Origin: Mycolicibacterium gadium
GTDB taxonomy: Bacteria > Actinomycetota > Actinomycetes > Mycobacteriales > Mycobacteriaceae
Assembly (NCBI RefSeq): GCF_010728925.1
Contig: NZ_AP022608.1
Location: forward strand, 3,162,001-3,226,000
Reading direction: 5' to 3'
Length of the DNA: 64,000 nt
Both the position numbers and the translations under genes were made by a program. Below, in pieces: positions 20,484-30,367 of the stretch. The notes under the pieces are model-generated. The model saw only the letters and a list, made by a program, of their open reading frames with translations, was not told the origin of the DNA and did no database searches. Position 1 is the first letter of the stretch; each line of letters opens with the position of its first letter.

Positions 20484-21151
20484 CCCTTGACCGCCCCCAC
20501 GGCCGACACGAGGAGGTCACGGGCGCGCTGCGTGTCGACGGGCGCGACGGGCTTGTCCGGCAGCACCAACGGGTTCGCGGTGACGATGACGAGGAATGTT
20601 CCGAAGCTCGCGATGTAGTTGTAGATCTCCCCGGCGCCCGGCTTGCCGTTGACGATCGTCTGCAGCACGCGATGGGTCGCCATCGTCTCGGCCCCCTCTA
20701 TCTGCGGCGAATCTACGACCTCGACCAGACCACGCATGCCGCCACCGGCGAAACCCACCCGCTTGCAGTTGTCGGCGGGACGGTTGACCGGAACGGGTTC
20801 GGAGGTTTCCACCGCGATGACGATGAACCGGTTACCGTCGCCCTCTGCGGTGGTGGCTGCCATGTTGCCCTTCACGCCATCGGGCAGCACCTGTGCGGTG
20901 GCGAAGGACCCGCAGTCGGCTGGATCGAACTTCATCCCCTGGGGCAGCGTCGGCCGTCCGAGCAGTCGCGGGTCGATCCCCGTCGGCGCCACCTCGGTCA
21001 CCTTGAACTGCGGACCGAAGCTCGAGCGCACGTCCTTGACGCGGGCGATGTCGGCGCTGGAGAGATCCGCCGACTCCGACGATCCACATGCAGCCAGTAG
21101 CCCCACGCAAACCAGGGCCAACTGGCTGCCGAGCCTTGCGCTCTTGAACAT
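20480..21151 (-). CDS. Probable lipoprotein, DUF5642-like
   Basis: The 223-aa protein has a lipoprotein signal peptide ending in a lipobox, LLAACGSS (Cys near residue 22), so it should be exported and lipidated. The mature part starts with DLSSADIARVKDVRSSFG and includes DPADCGSF and RFIVIAVETSEP-type strands. It resembles the mycobacterial DUF5642 family. I start it at ATG 21151; the longer open frame upstream is not protein-like. It is adjacent to a second lipoprotein gene of similar layout, so they may be a tandem pair. Confidence 0.75.
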   Translation of the reverse strand: MFKSARLGSQLALVCVGLLAACGSSESADLSSADIARVKDVRSSFGPQFKVTEVAPTGIDPRLLGRPTLPQGMKFDPADCGSFATAQVLPDGVKGNMAATTAEGDGNRFIVIAVETSEPVPVNRPADNCKRVGFAGGGMRGLVEVVDSPQIEGAETMATHRVLQTIVNGKPGAGEIYNYIASFGTFLVIVTANPLVLPDKPVAPVDTQRARDLLVSAVGAVKG

Positions 21152-21192
21152 CGCCGACAGGGTACCCCTTCGGTACCGCGCCGCCACAAGCG

Positions 21193-21882
21193 TCAACCCC
21201 GCAATGCCGCCGCCGTTTTCACCATCAGTCCATTCGCGAAAGCGGCGTCGAGTTGCGGATGCGGCGATCCGGGATCGGTCACCACGGAGACGAACGCCAC
21301 GTGACCGTCCAGGTAGGCGGTGACGGTATCGGCGTGCGAGTGAGTTTCGGTGCCGCCCTCGACGACGGTCGTTGTCACGGTCGCCATTGCGACGGTCTCG
21401 GCGTTCTCGATCGCCGGCGCGGCGGTCATGGTGACGGTGCCGTTCGCCTGCCCGGCCGAGAGGGTCCACTGCCCGCATGACTCCGCGACCCCTGGGGCCA
21501 GACCTGCCGTCGACTCCGCGACGACGACGTAGACGATGCCACCTGTTCCCGACCCCGACCACCCTTTGGCCGAGGCGGCGTCGACGGCGGGATCGGCGAG
21601 CTGACCGCATTGCGGCGGTTCTGCCGACCACTGCGTACCGAACCCCCATAACGCCGGCGGCCGCGCCGGGCCCGTCAGTGTGGCGACCTCATATCCGTCG
21701 GGCAGATCATGGCGAACCCGATCGATCCTGGCCGGGTTGATCCGCGGCGTTGCGCCCGGCGACATGGCTACTTCCGGCTGCGGATGCTCGCCCGAGCCAC
21801 AGGCCGCCGCGAGCAGAGCCGCCGTCGCACCCATGGCCCACACCGGGCGCCAATACCTCAGAGAACCCTTACAGCTATCCAT
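21193..21882 (-). CDS. Probable lipoprotein, paralogue of its neighbour
   Basis: The protein is 229 aa. An N-terminal basic region and hydrophobic core end in a lipobox, LLAAACGSG. The mature part has ARIDRVRHDLPDGYEVATLTG and PPQCGQLADP, which parallels the layout of the downstream lipoprotein (a start helix, then a Cys-containing DxxxCG segment). Function is unknown. The start could be 21882 or the upstream 21912. The pair is encoded on the minus strand, facing the AlkB-like gene. Confidence 0.7.
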   Translation of the reverse strand: MDSCKGSLRYWRPVWAMGATAALLAAACGSGEHPQPEVAMSPGATPRINPARIDRVRHDLPDGYEVATLTGPARPPALWGFGTQWSAEPPQCGQLADPAVDAASAKGWSGSGTGGIVYVVVAESTAGLAPGVAESCGQWTLSAGQANGTVTMTAAPAIENAETVAMATVTTTVVEGGTETHSHADTVTAYLDGHVAFVSVVTDPGSPHPQLDAAFANGLMVKTAAALRG

Positions 21883-21944
21883 GCAACGAAATATGTCCGT
21901 TCGCCGATGCATAAGTACCAGGCAAATTAAGAACGGAGGCCCTC

Positions 21945-22253
21945 ATGCGCAAATGGGGTCTAGTAGCAACGATAGCGTTGATAGGAGTCGTCATCGCCCC
22001 CGCGAGCGTGGCGGCGGCGGAGCCCAACAGGGGCGGCAACGCGTACCAGACGATCGGCGAGTTGGAGTCCGTCGGATACAACGTCGTGATCGATCGGGTG
22101 GGCAGCGCGCCGTTGGGCGAGTGCTTCGTCACCAACGTGCGCAACCCGCAGGAGGTCACCCAGACGATCTCCGTCGGCAAGGGTGAGGACCGCGAGTACA
22201 TCACCGTCGTCGTCAGCCGGTCGATCACCGTTTCGCTCAACTGCGACGTCTGA
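21945..22253 (+). CDS. Small secreted protein
   Basis: The protein is 102 aa. A clean Sec signal peptide (MRKWGLVATIALIGVVIAP...ASVAAA) is followed by a mature part of about 77 residues with two cysteines (GECFVTNVR and LNCDV) that could form one disulfide. A GGAGG-like site precedes the ATG. It resembles short exported mycobacterial proteins of unknown function. It converges on the PE-PPE gene with 8 bp between. Confidence 0.75.
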   Translation: MRKWGLVATIALIGVVIAPASVAAAEPNRGGNAYQTIGELESVGYNVVIDRVGSAPLGECFVTNVRNPQEVTQTISVGKGEDREYITVVVSRSITVSLNCDV

Positions 22254-22261
22254 TTCGTCCG

Positions 22262-23833
22262 TCAGGCGGCCGCCGGGTTTGCCGTATCGGCCGGGGTGGA
22301 AGCCGGTGCGTTGGGCGCGGTGTCGTCATCGCCGGGCGTTGCGGGTGAAGTAGGTCTGGCGTCGCGCTGCGAGTCGAACCTGATCGGGCCTCTGATCTTC
22401 GACAAGCGGATCGAGTCCAAAGTGCTGCGGATGTGCGCGCCGACTCTGGTCACCGGCCTGGGCCCGACGCGGGGCGTGGTCGCGTCGAGGTTGTCGGCGC
22501 CTTCTCCCTCTGGCGCGCCCGCTTCGATGACCTCTCCCTCGACGACCTGCTCCTCAGCGTTCTCCCCTTCGAGGGCGTCCTGTCCGGGGTCGTCACCCAG
22601 TCGTGAATTCTCGTCGCCGTCGGCCGATGGTGGATCGGGCAGCTCGGGACCGCCCACCCCGAACGGGCTGGTCAATGGATCGGTTCCGAGGGGCCGATTG
22701 TTTTCGTCTCCGGATGCTTCGGCGATCGCGTCGTCGATACCCACCGGGATCGCTTTGACGATGTTCACGATGGCCTGGACGGGATCCCGGAACGGAAGCA
22801 GCCCCACCTTGGTGGCCACGCCCGGATTGACGTCGCGCGCATAGCCGGCTTCGATCGCCGCTTTCAATGGAGCCTCGAGCAGCGTGAGGATCGGCGACGG
22901 CACGAAGGCCTCGAACGGCATCAGGATGGGCAGGCGTTGGGCGCGAACGAGATAGTAGTCGGTGTCGCCGTGCGAGCCTTGGTACTCGGCGTCCTCGAGG
23001 CTCGCGTTCTGCATGTCACCGTGGAAGTAGTAGTACCCGGCTACGGCGTTCGCGATGGCCAACAGGTTGGTGAGGCTGGCCGGTGCGTCGCCGCCGAGAA
23101 TGTCGTATTGCGCTGCGGCGTCGACGGTCTCGTAGCACTCACCAGACGCATTACAGCTGTCGGTCGGAGTGGCTCCGTGGAAGGTGATTCCGATGATCGG
23201 GATCGTCAGGCCCTCGGGTCCCCTGGCCAGGACGCCGCCGTTGGGACGCATCGGATTGGACAACAGAATGAAGGACACGTCGCCCGGCTCGAGATCGGGA
23301 TAGGCGTCCGGATTATCGATGATGTCCTTCTTGAGAAGTGAGGCGACCACCGCGCTCTGCGAGTAGCCGAAGACGGCGAATTCGTCCGTGGCGTCGGGTG
23401 TGCCGGCGGGGGCGCCCGGGACCGCGGGGTTGTAGGAGCAGTCGGTCGACCCACGGATACACCTGCTGACGTTCGCGAGGCCCGCGGTCACGGAGGCATC
23501 GAACGTCATCGATCCGGACACCGGGAAGAACTGCTCGGGGGTGACGACGGCGTAGCGGTCGTCACCGGGTCCGACCTCGTCGATCGGGGTGCCCCCCGGG
23601 CCGGTCGACGCGAAGGCGGGGTTGATGAACCCGTCGATCGCATTGGACATATACGGGTTGATGTAACCCACCGGATCATCCGGCGGCGAGCTGAGCGAAT
23701 GACCGGTACCGCCCATGATGAGCGCGGTTGCCGTCAGCTGGACGACTGTCGCCGCGGTCCATGCCACTACCAGACCGACGACGCTCAGCAACGCTAGACC
23801 CACCACGCCCAGCGAACGAATCAACCCCCGCAT
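22262..23833 (-). CDS. PE-PPE-domain alpha/beta hydrolase
   Basis: The protein is 523 aa. After one N-terminal membrane segment (about 8-40) comes a PE-PPE (pfam08237) serine-hydrolase domain, with the nucleophile in FGYSQSAVVAS and SFILLSNPMRPNGG downstream. There is no PE or PPE domain in front, so it is a stand-alone membrane-anchored or secreted hydrolase. The last 130 residues are acidic, then rich in Pro, Ala and Thr, and probably disordered. ATG 23833 has a strong GAGGAGGG site. Family members cleave short to medium acyl esters. Confidence 0.88.
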   Translation of the reverse strand: MRGLIRSLGVVGLALLSVVGLVVAWTAATVVQLTATALIMGGTGHSLSSPPDDPVGYINPYMSNAIDGFINPAFASTGPGGTPIDEVGPGDDRYAVVTPEQFFPVSGSMTFDASVTAGLANVSRCIRGSTDCSYNPAVPGAPAGTPDATDEFAVFGYSQSAVVASLLKKDIIDNPDAYPDLEPGDVSFILLSNPMRPNGGVLARGPEGLTIPIIGITFHGATPTDSCNASGECYETVDAAAQYDILGGDAPASLTNLLAIANAVAGYYYFHGDMQNASLEDAEYQGSHGDTDYYLVRAQRLPILMPFEAFVPSPILTLLEAPLKAAIEAGYARDVNPGVATKVGLLPFRDPVQAIVNIVKAIPVGIDDAIAEASGDENNRPLGTDPLTSPFGVGGPELPDPPSADGDENSRLGDDPGQDALEGENAEEQVVEGEVIEAGAPEGEGADNLDATTPRVGPRPVTRVGAHIRSTLDSIRLSKIRGPIRFDSQRDARPTSPATPGDDDTAPNAPASTPADTANPAAA

Positions 23834-24003
23834 GCGGAAACCCTCCTCAGCAGGACACAGCCGCCGATCAAAGAACACATCTGGATCCGGCCTGAGGAAT
23901 TCACAGCGGGCCAGCAAACTTTCCGCGAGTCTAGAGCAACACTGGGCATGGCGCTAGCGGTAGGCCGACCGTAGGCTACGGCGAGACTTTGAAAGGAAAC
24001 CGA

Positions 24004-24708
24004 ATGAGCAAGTCAGTGAGGGCCGGCGTCATCGCCATCGCGACCGTCGCACTCGGATTGAGCCTGGCCGGTTGCGGCTCGGACACCAAGACCGACGAAT
24101 CCGCGACGGAAAGTGCGTCTTCCAGCGAAGCGGCCACGACGACCAGCGCGGCGGCCGCGCCCACCAGCGAGGGCCAGGCCGCGGGACCGAACAAGACGAT
24201 CGTCGACTACATCCGTGAGAACGGCATCACCGAAACTCCGGTCAAGCGCGGGGATCCCGGCTCGCCCACCATCAACCTGCCCATGCCGGAGGGCTGGGAG
24301 GATGCCGGTCCGCGCACCCCCGATTGGGCTTACGGCGCAATCCTTTCCTCTGATCCGGCCTTCAGCAGCGATCCGCCGTCCATCATGGCGCTGGTCTCCA
24401 AGCTGACCGGTAACGTCGATCCGGCGAAGATCCTCGAGTTCGCCCCCGGAGAGATAAACAACCTGCCCGGTTTCGAGGGCTCGAACACCGGAACCCCAGG
24501 CAAACTGAGCGGTTTCGACGCCATGCAGGTCGGCGGCACCTATGAGAAGAACGGCGTCACCCGCGCCATCGCGCAGAAAACCGTCGTGATCCCGGGCCAG
24601 GACGGGCTTTACGTCCTGCAGCTCAACGCCGATGGTCGCGAGGATCAGATCGACGTCCTGGGTCCTGCCACCGTCACCATCGACGAGCAGACCACGATCA
24701 CTCCCTGA
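24004..24708 (+). CDS. LpqN/LpqT-family lipoprotein
   Basis: The protein is 234 aa. The signal peptide ends in the lipobox LSLAGCGSD, followed by a low-complexity Ser/Thr/Ala linker (about 28-58). The LpqN-type domain then contains TIVDYIRENGITETP and INLPMPEGWEDAG. LpqN proteins are cell-envelope lipoproteins linked to mycolate trafficking in M. tuberculosis. AAAGGAAA precedes the ATG. The gene is divergent from the PE-PPE hydrolase. Confidence 0.88.
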   Translation: MSKSVRAGVIAIATVALGLSLAGCGSDTKTDESATESASSSEAATTTSAAAAPTSEGQAAGPNKTIVDYIRENGITETPVKRGDPGSPTINLPMPEGWEDAGPRTPDWAYGAILSSDPAFSSDPPSIMALVSKLTGNVDPAKILEFAPGEINNLPGFEGSNTGTPGKLSGFDAMQVGGTYEKNGVTRAIAQKTVVIPGQDGLYVLQLNADGREDQIDVLGPATVTIDEQTTITP

Positions 24709-24744
24709 GACCGGGCACATCCCTCGCCGTATTGCTCGGTGCCG

Positions 24745-25575
24745 CTAGGCACGTGACACCGCCGAGGCCGCCGCGATCTGTTCGGCGGTCGGCCGCACCC
24801 CGGTATACCGTTCGAACTGTTCCGCGGCCTGTAGCGCGATCACTTCGGCACCGGTGATGACGGCGATGTCCGCGGCGCGAGCCGCGGTGATCAGCGGGGT
24901 CTCGGACGGCAACGCCACCACATCGAATACGGTGTGCGCGGCGTCGATAGTCGTCGCGTCGAAGGCGAGGTCGTGCTCCTCGGGGCCGCCCGCCATCCCC
25001 ACCGGCGTGATGTTGACGATGACGTCGGCGGTGCGGTCGCCCACTTCGGCCACGTACTCGTAGTCGAGCCGCTCGGCCAGTGCCCGCCCGGTGTCGGGGT
25101 TGCGGGCGACGACCGTGCCCCGGTGAAAGCCGTTGTCCCGGAAGGCCGCCGCGACGGCGCTCGCCATTCCGCCGCTGCCCCGGAACAGCACCGACTGCGA
25201 CGGCTGCAGACTGTGTTCGGCGATGAGCCGCGCCACAGCCAGGTAGTCGGTGTTGGACGCGGTCAGCTGGCCGCCGGGGACCGACGTGTCGTTGACGATC
25301 GTGTTGACAGCGTTGATGGACGTCGCGGACTGTTCGACCTCGTCGACGAGTTCGATGACATCCTGCTTGAACGGCATCGATACCGAGCACCCGCGGATTC
25401 CCAGCGCACGAACACCGCCGATCGCCGCGGCGATGTCCGTCGTCGTGAACGCCTTGTAGATGAAGTCGAGGCCGAGCAGGTCGTACAGGTAGTTGTGGAA
25501 CCTGGTACCGATGTTGCTCGGCCGCGCCGCCAGCGAGATACACAGTCGGGTGTCCTTATTCAGCGCGGGCTTCAC
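24745..25575 (-). CDS. Shikimate 5-dehydrogenase-like protein (AroE family)
   Basis: The protein is 276 aa with the AroE arrangement. An N-terminal substrate domain has SVSMPFKQD, containing the catalytic Lys and Asp-like positions. The NADP-binding loop is RGSGGMASAVAAAF near residue 130, and AVNTIVND, NITPVGMAGG and TGAEVIALQAAEQF follow. The substrate loop SMPFKQ replaces the usual SxPxK, so it may be a paralogue that does not make shikimate. It lies 1 bp after the KATmt-like gene on the same strand, a two-gene operon conserved in mycobacteria as far as I recall. Confidence 0.82.
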   Translation of the reverse strand: MKPALNKDTRLCISLAARPSNIGTRFHNYLYDLLGLDFIYKAFTTTDIAAAIGGVRALGIRGCSVSMPFKQDVIELVDEVEQSATSINAVNTIVNDTSVPGGQLTASNTDYLAVARLIAEHSLQPSQSVLFRGSGGMASAVAAAFRDNGFHRGTVVARNPDTGRALAERLDYEYVAEVGDRTADVIVNITPVGMAGGPEEHDLAFDATTIDAAHTVFDVVALPSETPLITAARAADIAVITGAEVIALQAAEQFERYTGVRPTAEQIAAASAVSRA

Positions 25576-25576
25576 C

Positions 25577-26584
<1,008 letters not shown>

Positions 26585-26648
26585 CTACGGGGTGCTCGAC
26601 TCGACGAGCAAGGAACGCTGCGCGCGGCCGATAGGGCACTATTCGAGG

Positions 26649-27449
26649 ATGACCGACGCCCAGTTCAGCACTCATGCCCAGCTCTTCGATCTGAGCGGAA
26701 AGCGCGCCCTGGTCACGGGCGGATCGCGAGGTATCGGCCTGATGATGGCCCGCGGCCTCGTGCAGGCCGGCGCCCGTGTGGTGATCAGCTCGCGCAAGGC
26801 CGACGCCTGCGAAGCGGCCCGCGAGCACTTGTCGGACCTCGGCGACGTCCAGGCGATCCCGGCCGATCTGTCCCGGCACGAGGAGTGCCTGCGGCTGGCC
26901 GAAGAGGTCACCGCGGGCGGCGAGCAGCTGGACATCCTGGTCAACAACGCGGGCGCCACGTGGGGTGAGCCATTGGAGAGCTTCCCCGATTCGGCCTGGG
27001 ACAAAGTTCTCGATCTCAACGTCAAGTCGCCGTTCTGGATGGTGCAGGCGCTGGTCCCCGCGCTTCGCGAGGCCGGAACGGCAGAAGATCCCGCGCGAGT
27101 CATCAACGTCGGCAGCATCGACGGCATTCGCCCAAGCCGGCTCCCGGTGTATTCCTACGTCAGCAGCAAGGCGGCGCTGCACAACCTGACCCGCATGCTG
27201 GCGTATGACCTGGGACCGCAGCACATCACCGTGAATGCCGTGGCTCCCGGGCCCTTCCCGTCCAAGATGATGGCCGCGACGCTCGAGTCGTTCGGCGACT
27301 CGATCGCGGCGTCGGCGCCGCTGCGCCGGATCGGGCGCGACGACGACATGGCGGGCATCGCGGTGTTTCTCGCCAGCCGTGCCGGGGCCTATCTCACCGG
27401 AGCGGTGATCCCCGTCGACGGCGGACTCGCGACGACCGCCGCCGGGTGA
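26649..27449 (+). CDS. Short-chain dehydrogenase/reductase
   Basis: The protein is 266 aa, a classical SDR: TGGSRGIG (about 24-31) binds NAD(P), NNAGATWG follows, and the catalytic set is Ser in NVGSIDG and Tyr/Lys in YSYVSSKAAL. It ends with the PVDGGL substrate/dimer segment. The substrate cannot be told; close relatives act on 3-ketoacyl chains or alcohols. ATG 26649 lies after a long divergent region opposite the KATmt-like gene. The next gene follows after 1 bp. Confidence 0.88.
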   Translation: MTDAQFSTHAQLFDLSGKRALVTGGSRGIGLMMARGLVQAGARVVISSRKADACEAAREHLSDLGDVQAIPADLSRHEECLRLAEEVTAGGEQLDILVNNAGATWGEPLESFPDSAWDKVLDLNVKSPFWMVQALVPALREAGTAEDPARVINVGSIDGIRPSRLPVYSYVSSKAALHNLTRMLAYDLGPQHITVNAVAPGPFPSKMMAATLESFGDSIAASAPLRRIGRDDDMAGIAVFLASRAGAYLTGAVIPVDGGLATTAAG

Positions 27450-27450
27450 C

Positions 27451-28422
27451 GTGGCCGCCAAGGAACATCGCGACGGCGTCGAGCTCTCCAATCTCGACGA
27501 GGCGCTGACCCCCGATGCCGGGGCCACCAAACGCGACCTCGTCGACTATCTGGCGGCGGTCGCCGGTCGGATGCTGCCGGGACTCGTCGACCGGCCGCTG
27601 ACCGTTTTGCGGGTCCTACGCGGGCGCGAACCGTTCATGCAGAAGAACGTGCCCAAGTACACCCCCGACTGGGTGCGGACGGTGACGATGTGGGCGGAGG
27701 CCTCGCACCGCGAGGTTCGCTACGCGCTGTGCAACGACTGGCGCACCCTGCTGTGGCTGGCCAACCAGCGGGCGGTGGAGTACCACCCGACGCTCGGGCT
27801 GGCGGACAACATCTATCGCCCAACACATCTCGTGCTCGACCTCGACCCGCCCGACGACGACTTCACGAAGGTGGTGGCCGTCGCGCATCTGGTGCATCAG
27901 GCACTGGCCGACACCGGTCTCGACGGCGCGGTCAAGACCAGCGGGGCCAAGGGGGTGCACGTCTTCGTCCCGATCGACGACTCGGCACCGGTCGACGACG
28001 TCGCCGCGGCGACCCGCGCGCTCGCGGCCCGCGCGGAAGCTCTCGATCCGGACATCGCAACGACGGCGTTCATCGTCGAAGACCGCGGCGGCAAGGTGTT
28101 CGTCGACGCCACCCGCGCGGGCGGAGCCACCGTCGCGGCGGCGTACAGCCCGCGGCTGCGCCCCAACACGCCGGTGTCGTTTCCGCTCCAATGGTCCGAA
28201 CTCGACTCGGTCTCCCCCGCCGACTTCACCGTCCATACCGCGATCGACGCGCTCGACGGCCGGCCATCGTGGCTGGAGTCGATGCCGGCACCGCAGCGGC
28301 TGCCCACCGACCTGATCGCACAGGGCCGCACCATTCCCGTCGCACGAGTGGCGGCGATGCACGAAGGCAAGCGGCGGGCGAGAGCGCGCCGAGAACGTGG
28401 CGAGGATACCGACACACGTTGA
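27451..28422 (+). CDS. LigD-type primase-polymerase (archaeo-eukaryotic primase fold)
   Basis: The protein is 323 aa, a stand-alone PolDom similar to the polymerase part of LigD and to mycobacterial PolD proteins. LVLDLDPP supplies the metal-binding D-x-D (near residue 129), KTSGAKGVHVFVP binds the triphosphate, and VFVDATRA carries the third acidic residue. No ligase or phosphoesterase domain is attached. These enzymes add ribo- or deoxynucleotides during break and gap repair. The start is GTG, 1 bp after the SDR stop. Confidence 0.88.
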   Translation: MAAKEHRDGVELSNLDEALTPDAGATKRDLVDYLAAVAGRMLPGLVDRPLTVLRVLRGREPFMQKNVPKYTPDWVRTVTMWAEASHREVRYALCNDWRTLLWLANQRAVEYHPTLGLADNIYRPTHLVLDLDPPDDDFTKVVAVAHLVHQALADTGLDGAVKTSGAKGVHVFVPIDDSAPVDDVAAATRALAARAEALDPDIATTAFIVEDRGGKVFVDATRAGGATVAAAYSPRLRPNTPVSFPLQWSELDSVSPADFTVHTAIDALDGRPSWLESMPAPQRLPTDLIAQGRTIPVARVAAMHEGKRRARARRERGEDTDTR

Positions 28423-28430
28423 ACAAGAAC

Positions 28431-29486
28431 ATGATTCCGCGCCGACCGGCCGACATCGATGTGACGACGTTTCGGGCGCTGGCGGCACGCGACGATGTGA
28501 CCGCCGTGCATGTCCACAACGTCGACCATGGGACGGCCACGCGGGCCCGACTGGATATCACCGGTGATGCGCAACTGCCGAGCACGGCGTTCGTTAAGCT
28601 GGCCCCTACCCGGCCCGCCGAGCGCCTCTTCAATCGGTTCATGGCGCTGGCGCACAACGAAGCCGAGGTATACCGACGACTGCACGCCGACCTGTCCGAG
28701 GTGATGCCTGCACTATACGGCGCGGCATCCAACGGCCGTGGCCGCGCGGTGGTCATCCTCGAGGATCTCGCGGTGCGCGGTGCGGCTTTCCCGCCGCTGG
28801 CGACCGGGGCCAGCGCCCAGCAGGCGCTCGCCGTCGCCGGCGCGCTCGCGGCTGTGCACCAAAAGTTCTGGCAGTCATCGCGTTTCGATGGCGATCTCGC
28901 GTTTCTCGGTCCGGCACGATCGCGTAACACCCGGCTCGGTCCGCACTCGTGGCATCTGCTGCACACGATCCCCAAGGACTTCGACGACATCGTGCCGCCG
29001 CAGTTCCGTGACGACGCCAGGATGCTCATCAAGCGCCGTTGGGAAATCGCGGCGCTGATGCGCACCTACCCGAACTCGCTCCTGCACGGTGACACCCACC
29101 TGGGCAACATCGGCTTCGTCGGCGACCGGCCTGTCCTGTTCGACTGGCAGGTCAGCTCGTGCGGACCGGCGATCAAGGACCTGGCATATTTCGCAGCCAC
29201 GTCGGTCGAATCCGACATCCGGCGCGCCATCGACACCGAGCTCGTGCGCACCTACGTCGACACGTTGAACGCCGACGGCACCACCCGGCTCAGTTACGGC
29301 GCCGCATGGGACTCGTATCGACTGTTCGCCTTTACCGGCTACATCGCCGCCGGTGTCACGGCGGCCTTCGGCCGGCGCCTGCAGGGCGAAGCGACCACGC
29401 GGGCGGGCCTCGACCGGGCGGTACAAGCGGTCCGCGACTTCGGGTCGCTGGACCTGCTACGCGCAGCACTCGATGGGACGCGCTGA
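28431..29486 (+). CDS. Phosphotransferase-fold protein (APH/choline-kinase family)
   Basis: The protein is about 351 aa. The kinase-like motifs are VKLAPTRP (ATP-side Lys), the catalytic loop LLHGDTHLGNIGF (near residue 220) and VLFDWQ for metal binding. Such APH-family proteins in mycobacteria phosphorylate small molecules; antibiotic resistance should not be assumed. I use ATG 28431; TTG 28419, which overlaps the previous stop, is an alternative. The three genes SDR, polymerase and APH appear to form one operon. Confidence 0.82.
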   Translation: MIPRRPADIDVTTFRALAARDDVTAVHVHNVDHGTATRARLDITGDAQLPSTAFVKLAPTRPAERLFNRFMALAHNEAEVYRRLHADLSEVMPALYGAASNGRGRAVVILEDLAVRGAAFPPLATGASAQQALAVAGALAAVHQKFWQSSRFDGDLAFLGPARSRNTRLGPHSWHLLHTIPKDFDDIVPPQFRDDARMLIKRRWEIAALMRTYPNSLLHGDTHLGNIGFVGDRPVLFDWQVSSCGPAIKDLAYFAATSVESDIRRAIDTELVRTYVDTLNADGTTRLSYGAAWDSYRLFAFTGYIAAGVTAAFGRRLQGEATTRAGLDRAVQAVRDFGSLDLLRAALDGTR

Positions 29487-29574
29487 CGGCCGGGAATCGT
29501 CATGGGTAGGCTCGACCCGCGTCGTCGCACTCCGCGATGGCCAGCCATCCGGCTCGGCGAACCTGGGAGAGGCG

Positions 29575-30351
29575 TTGGACGCGCTAATCGACGATGAACA
29601 CCACCTGACGCGCGGTCGACGAGATCCGTTGGCATCTGCCCAGGTCAGCGGGCCGCGCGCTCCGGTCGTTGACGACCTTCCCCAGGGCCTGGCCGACACG
29701 GTCGCAGACCTCATCGGACGGCCACGTGCCCGCGGCTGGATCCATCTGTGCTCCGCGATCACCGCCACTGCGGGCGGCCTGGCGCTCGTTTCCGTAGCCG
29801 TCATCGAGTCGTTGCCGAGGGCGATTCTCGCGACGCTGATCTACACCGTCACCGTCGTCGCGATGTTCAGCATCAGCGCCGTTTATCACCGCAATCACTG
29901 GCACAACCCGGCAGCTCTGAGATGGATGAAGCGCCTCGACCATTCGGCGATCTTCATCTTCATCGCCGGTAGCTATACGCCGTTCGCCCTCTTGGCGATG
30001 CCGCCGAGCACCGGCAACCTCGTGCTGACCATCGTGTGGACCGGCGCCGCCGCCGGCGTGGCACTCAAGATGTGGTGGCCATCGGCACCGCGGTGGGTGG
30101 GAGTGCCGCTCTACCTTCTGCTCGGCTGGGTCGCTATCTGGTTCGCAGGCAGCCTGCTCGACGGTGGTGGTCCGATCGTCGTCGGGCTGCTCGTCCTCGG
30201 CGGAGTCCTCTACAACGTGGGAGCCATCCTGTACGCCATTCGTTGGCCGAACCCGTGGCCGCACACGTTCGGCTATCACGAGTTCTTTCACGCCTTCACT
30301 GCGGCCGCAGCCGTAAGTCATTATGCCGCAGTCTGGTTCGTCGTCCTCTAG
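29575..30351 (+). CDS. HlyIII/PAQR-family membrane protein
   Basis: The protein is about 258 aa with seven predicted membrane helices. The conserved motif set is SAVYHRNHW near the second helix, MKRLDHSAIFIFIAGSYTPF and a C-terminal FGYHEFFHAFT. The His and Asp residues in these motifs match the metal-binding site of the PAQR/hemolysin III superfamily. Function in bacteria is unclear despite the haemolysin name. TTG 29575 behind GGGAGAGG is my best start; ATG 29473 inside the previous gene is possible. Confidence 0.8.
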   Translation: MDALIDDEHHLTRGRRDPLASAQVSGPRAPVVDDLPQGLADTVADLIGRPRARGWIHLCSAITATAGGLALVSVAVIESLPRAILATLIYTVTVVAMFSISAVYHRNHWHNPAALRWMKRLDHSAIFIFIAGSYTPFALLAMPPSTGNLVLTIVWTGAAAGVALKMWWPSAPRWVGVPLYLLLGWVAIWFAGSLLDGGGPIVVGLLVLGGVLYNVGAILYAIRWPNPWPHTFGYHEFFHAFTAAAAVSHYAAVWFVVL

Positions 30352-30367
30352 TTCGTGGGGTGCGCCG

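Noticed and set aside
21152..21649. 166-codon extension of the lipoprotein frame at 20480
   Set aside because: It is Arg-rich and antisense-like. A proper lipoprotein signal peptide begins at 21151.
24698..25543. Long Arg-rich frame overlapping the AroE-like gene
   Set aside because: It is a frame shadow; the other frame has complete AroE motifs.
28431..29486. Reading the APH-fold gene as an antibiotic-resistance determinant
   Set aside because: Only fold-level motifs match, and the neighbours are DNA repair and metabolic genes.
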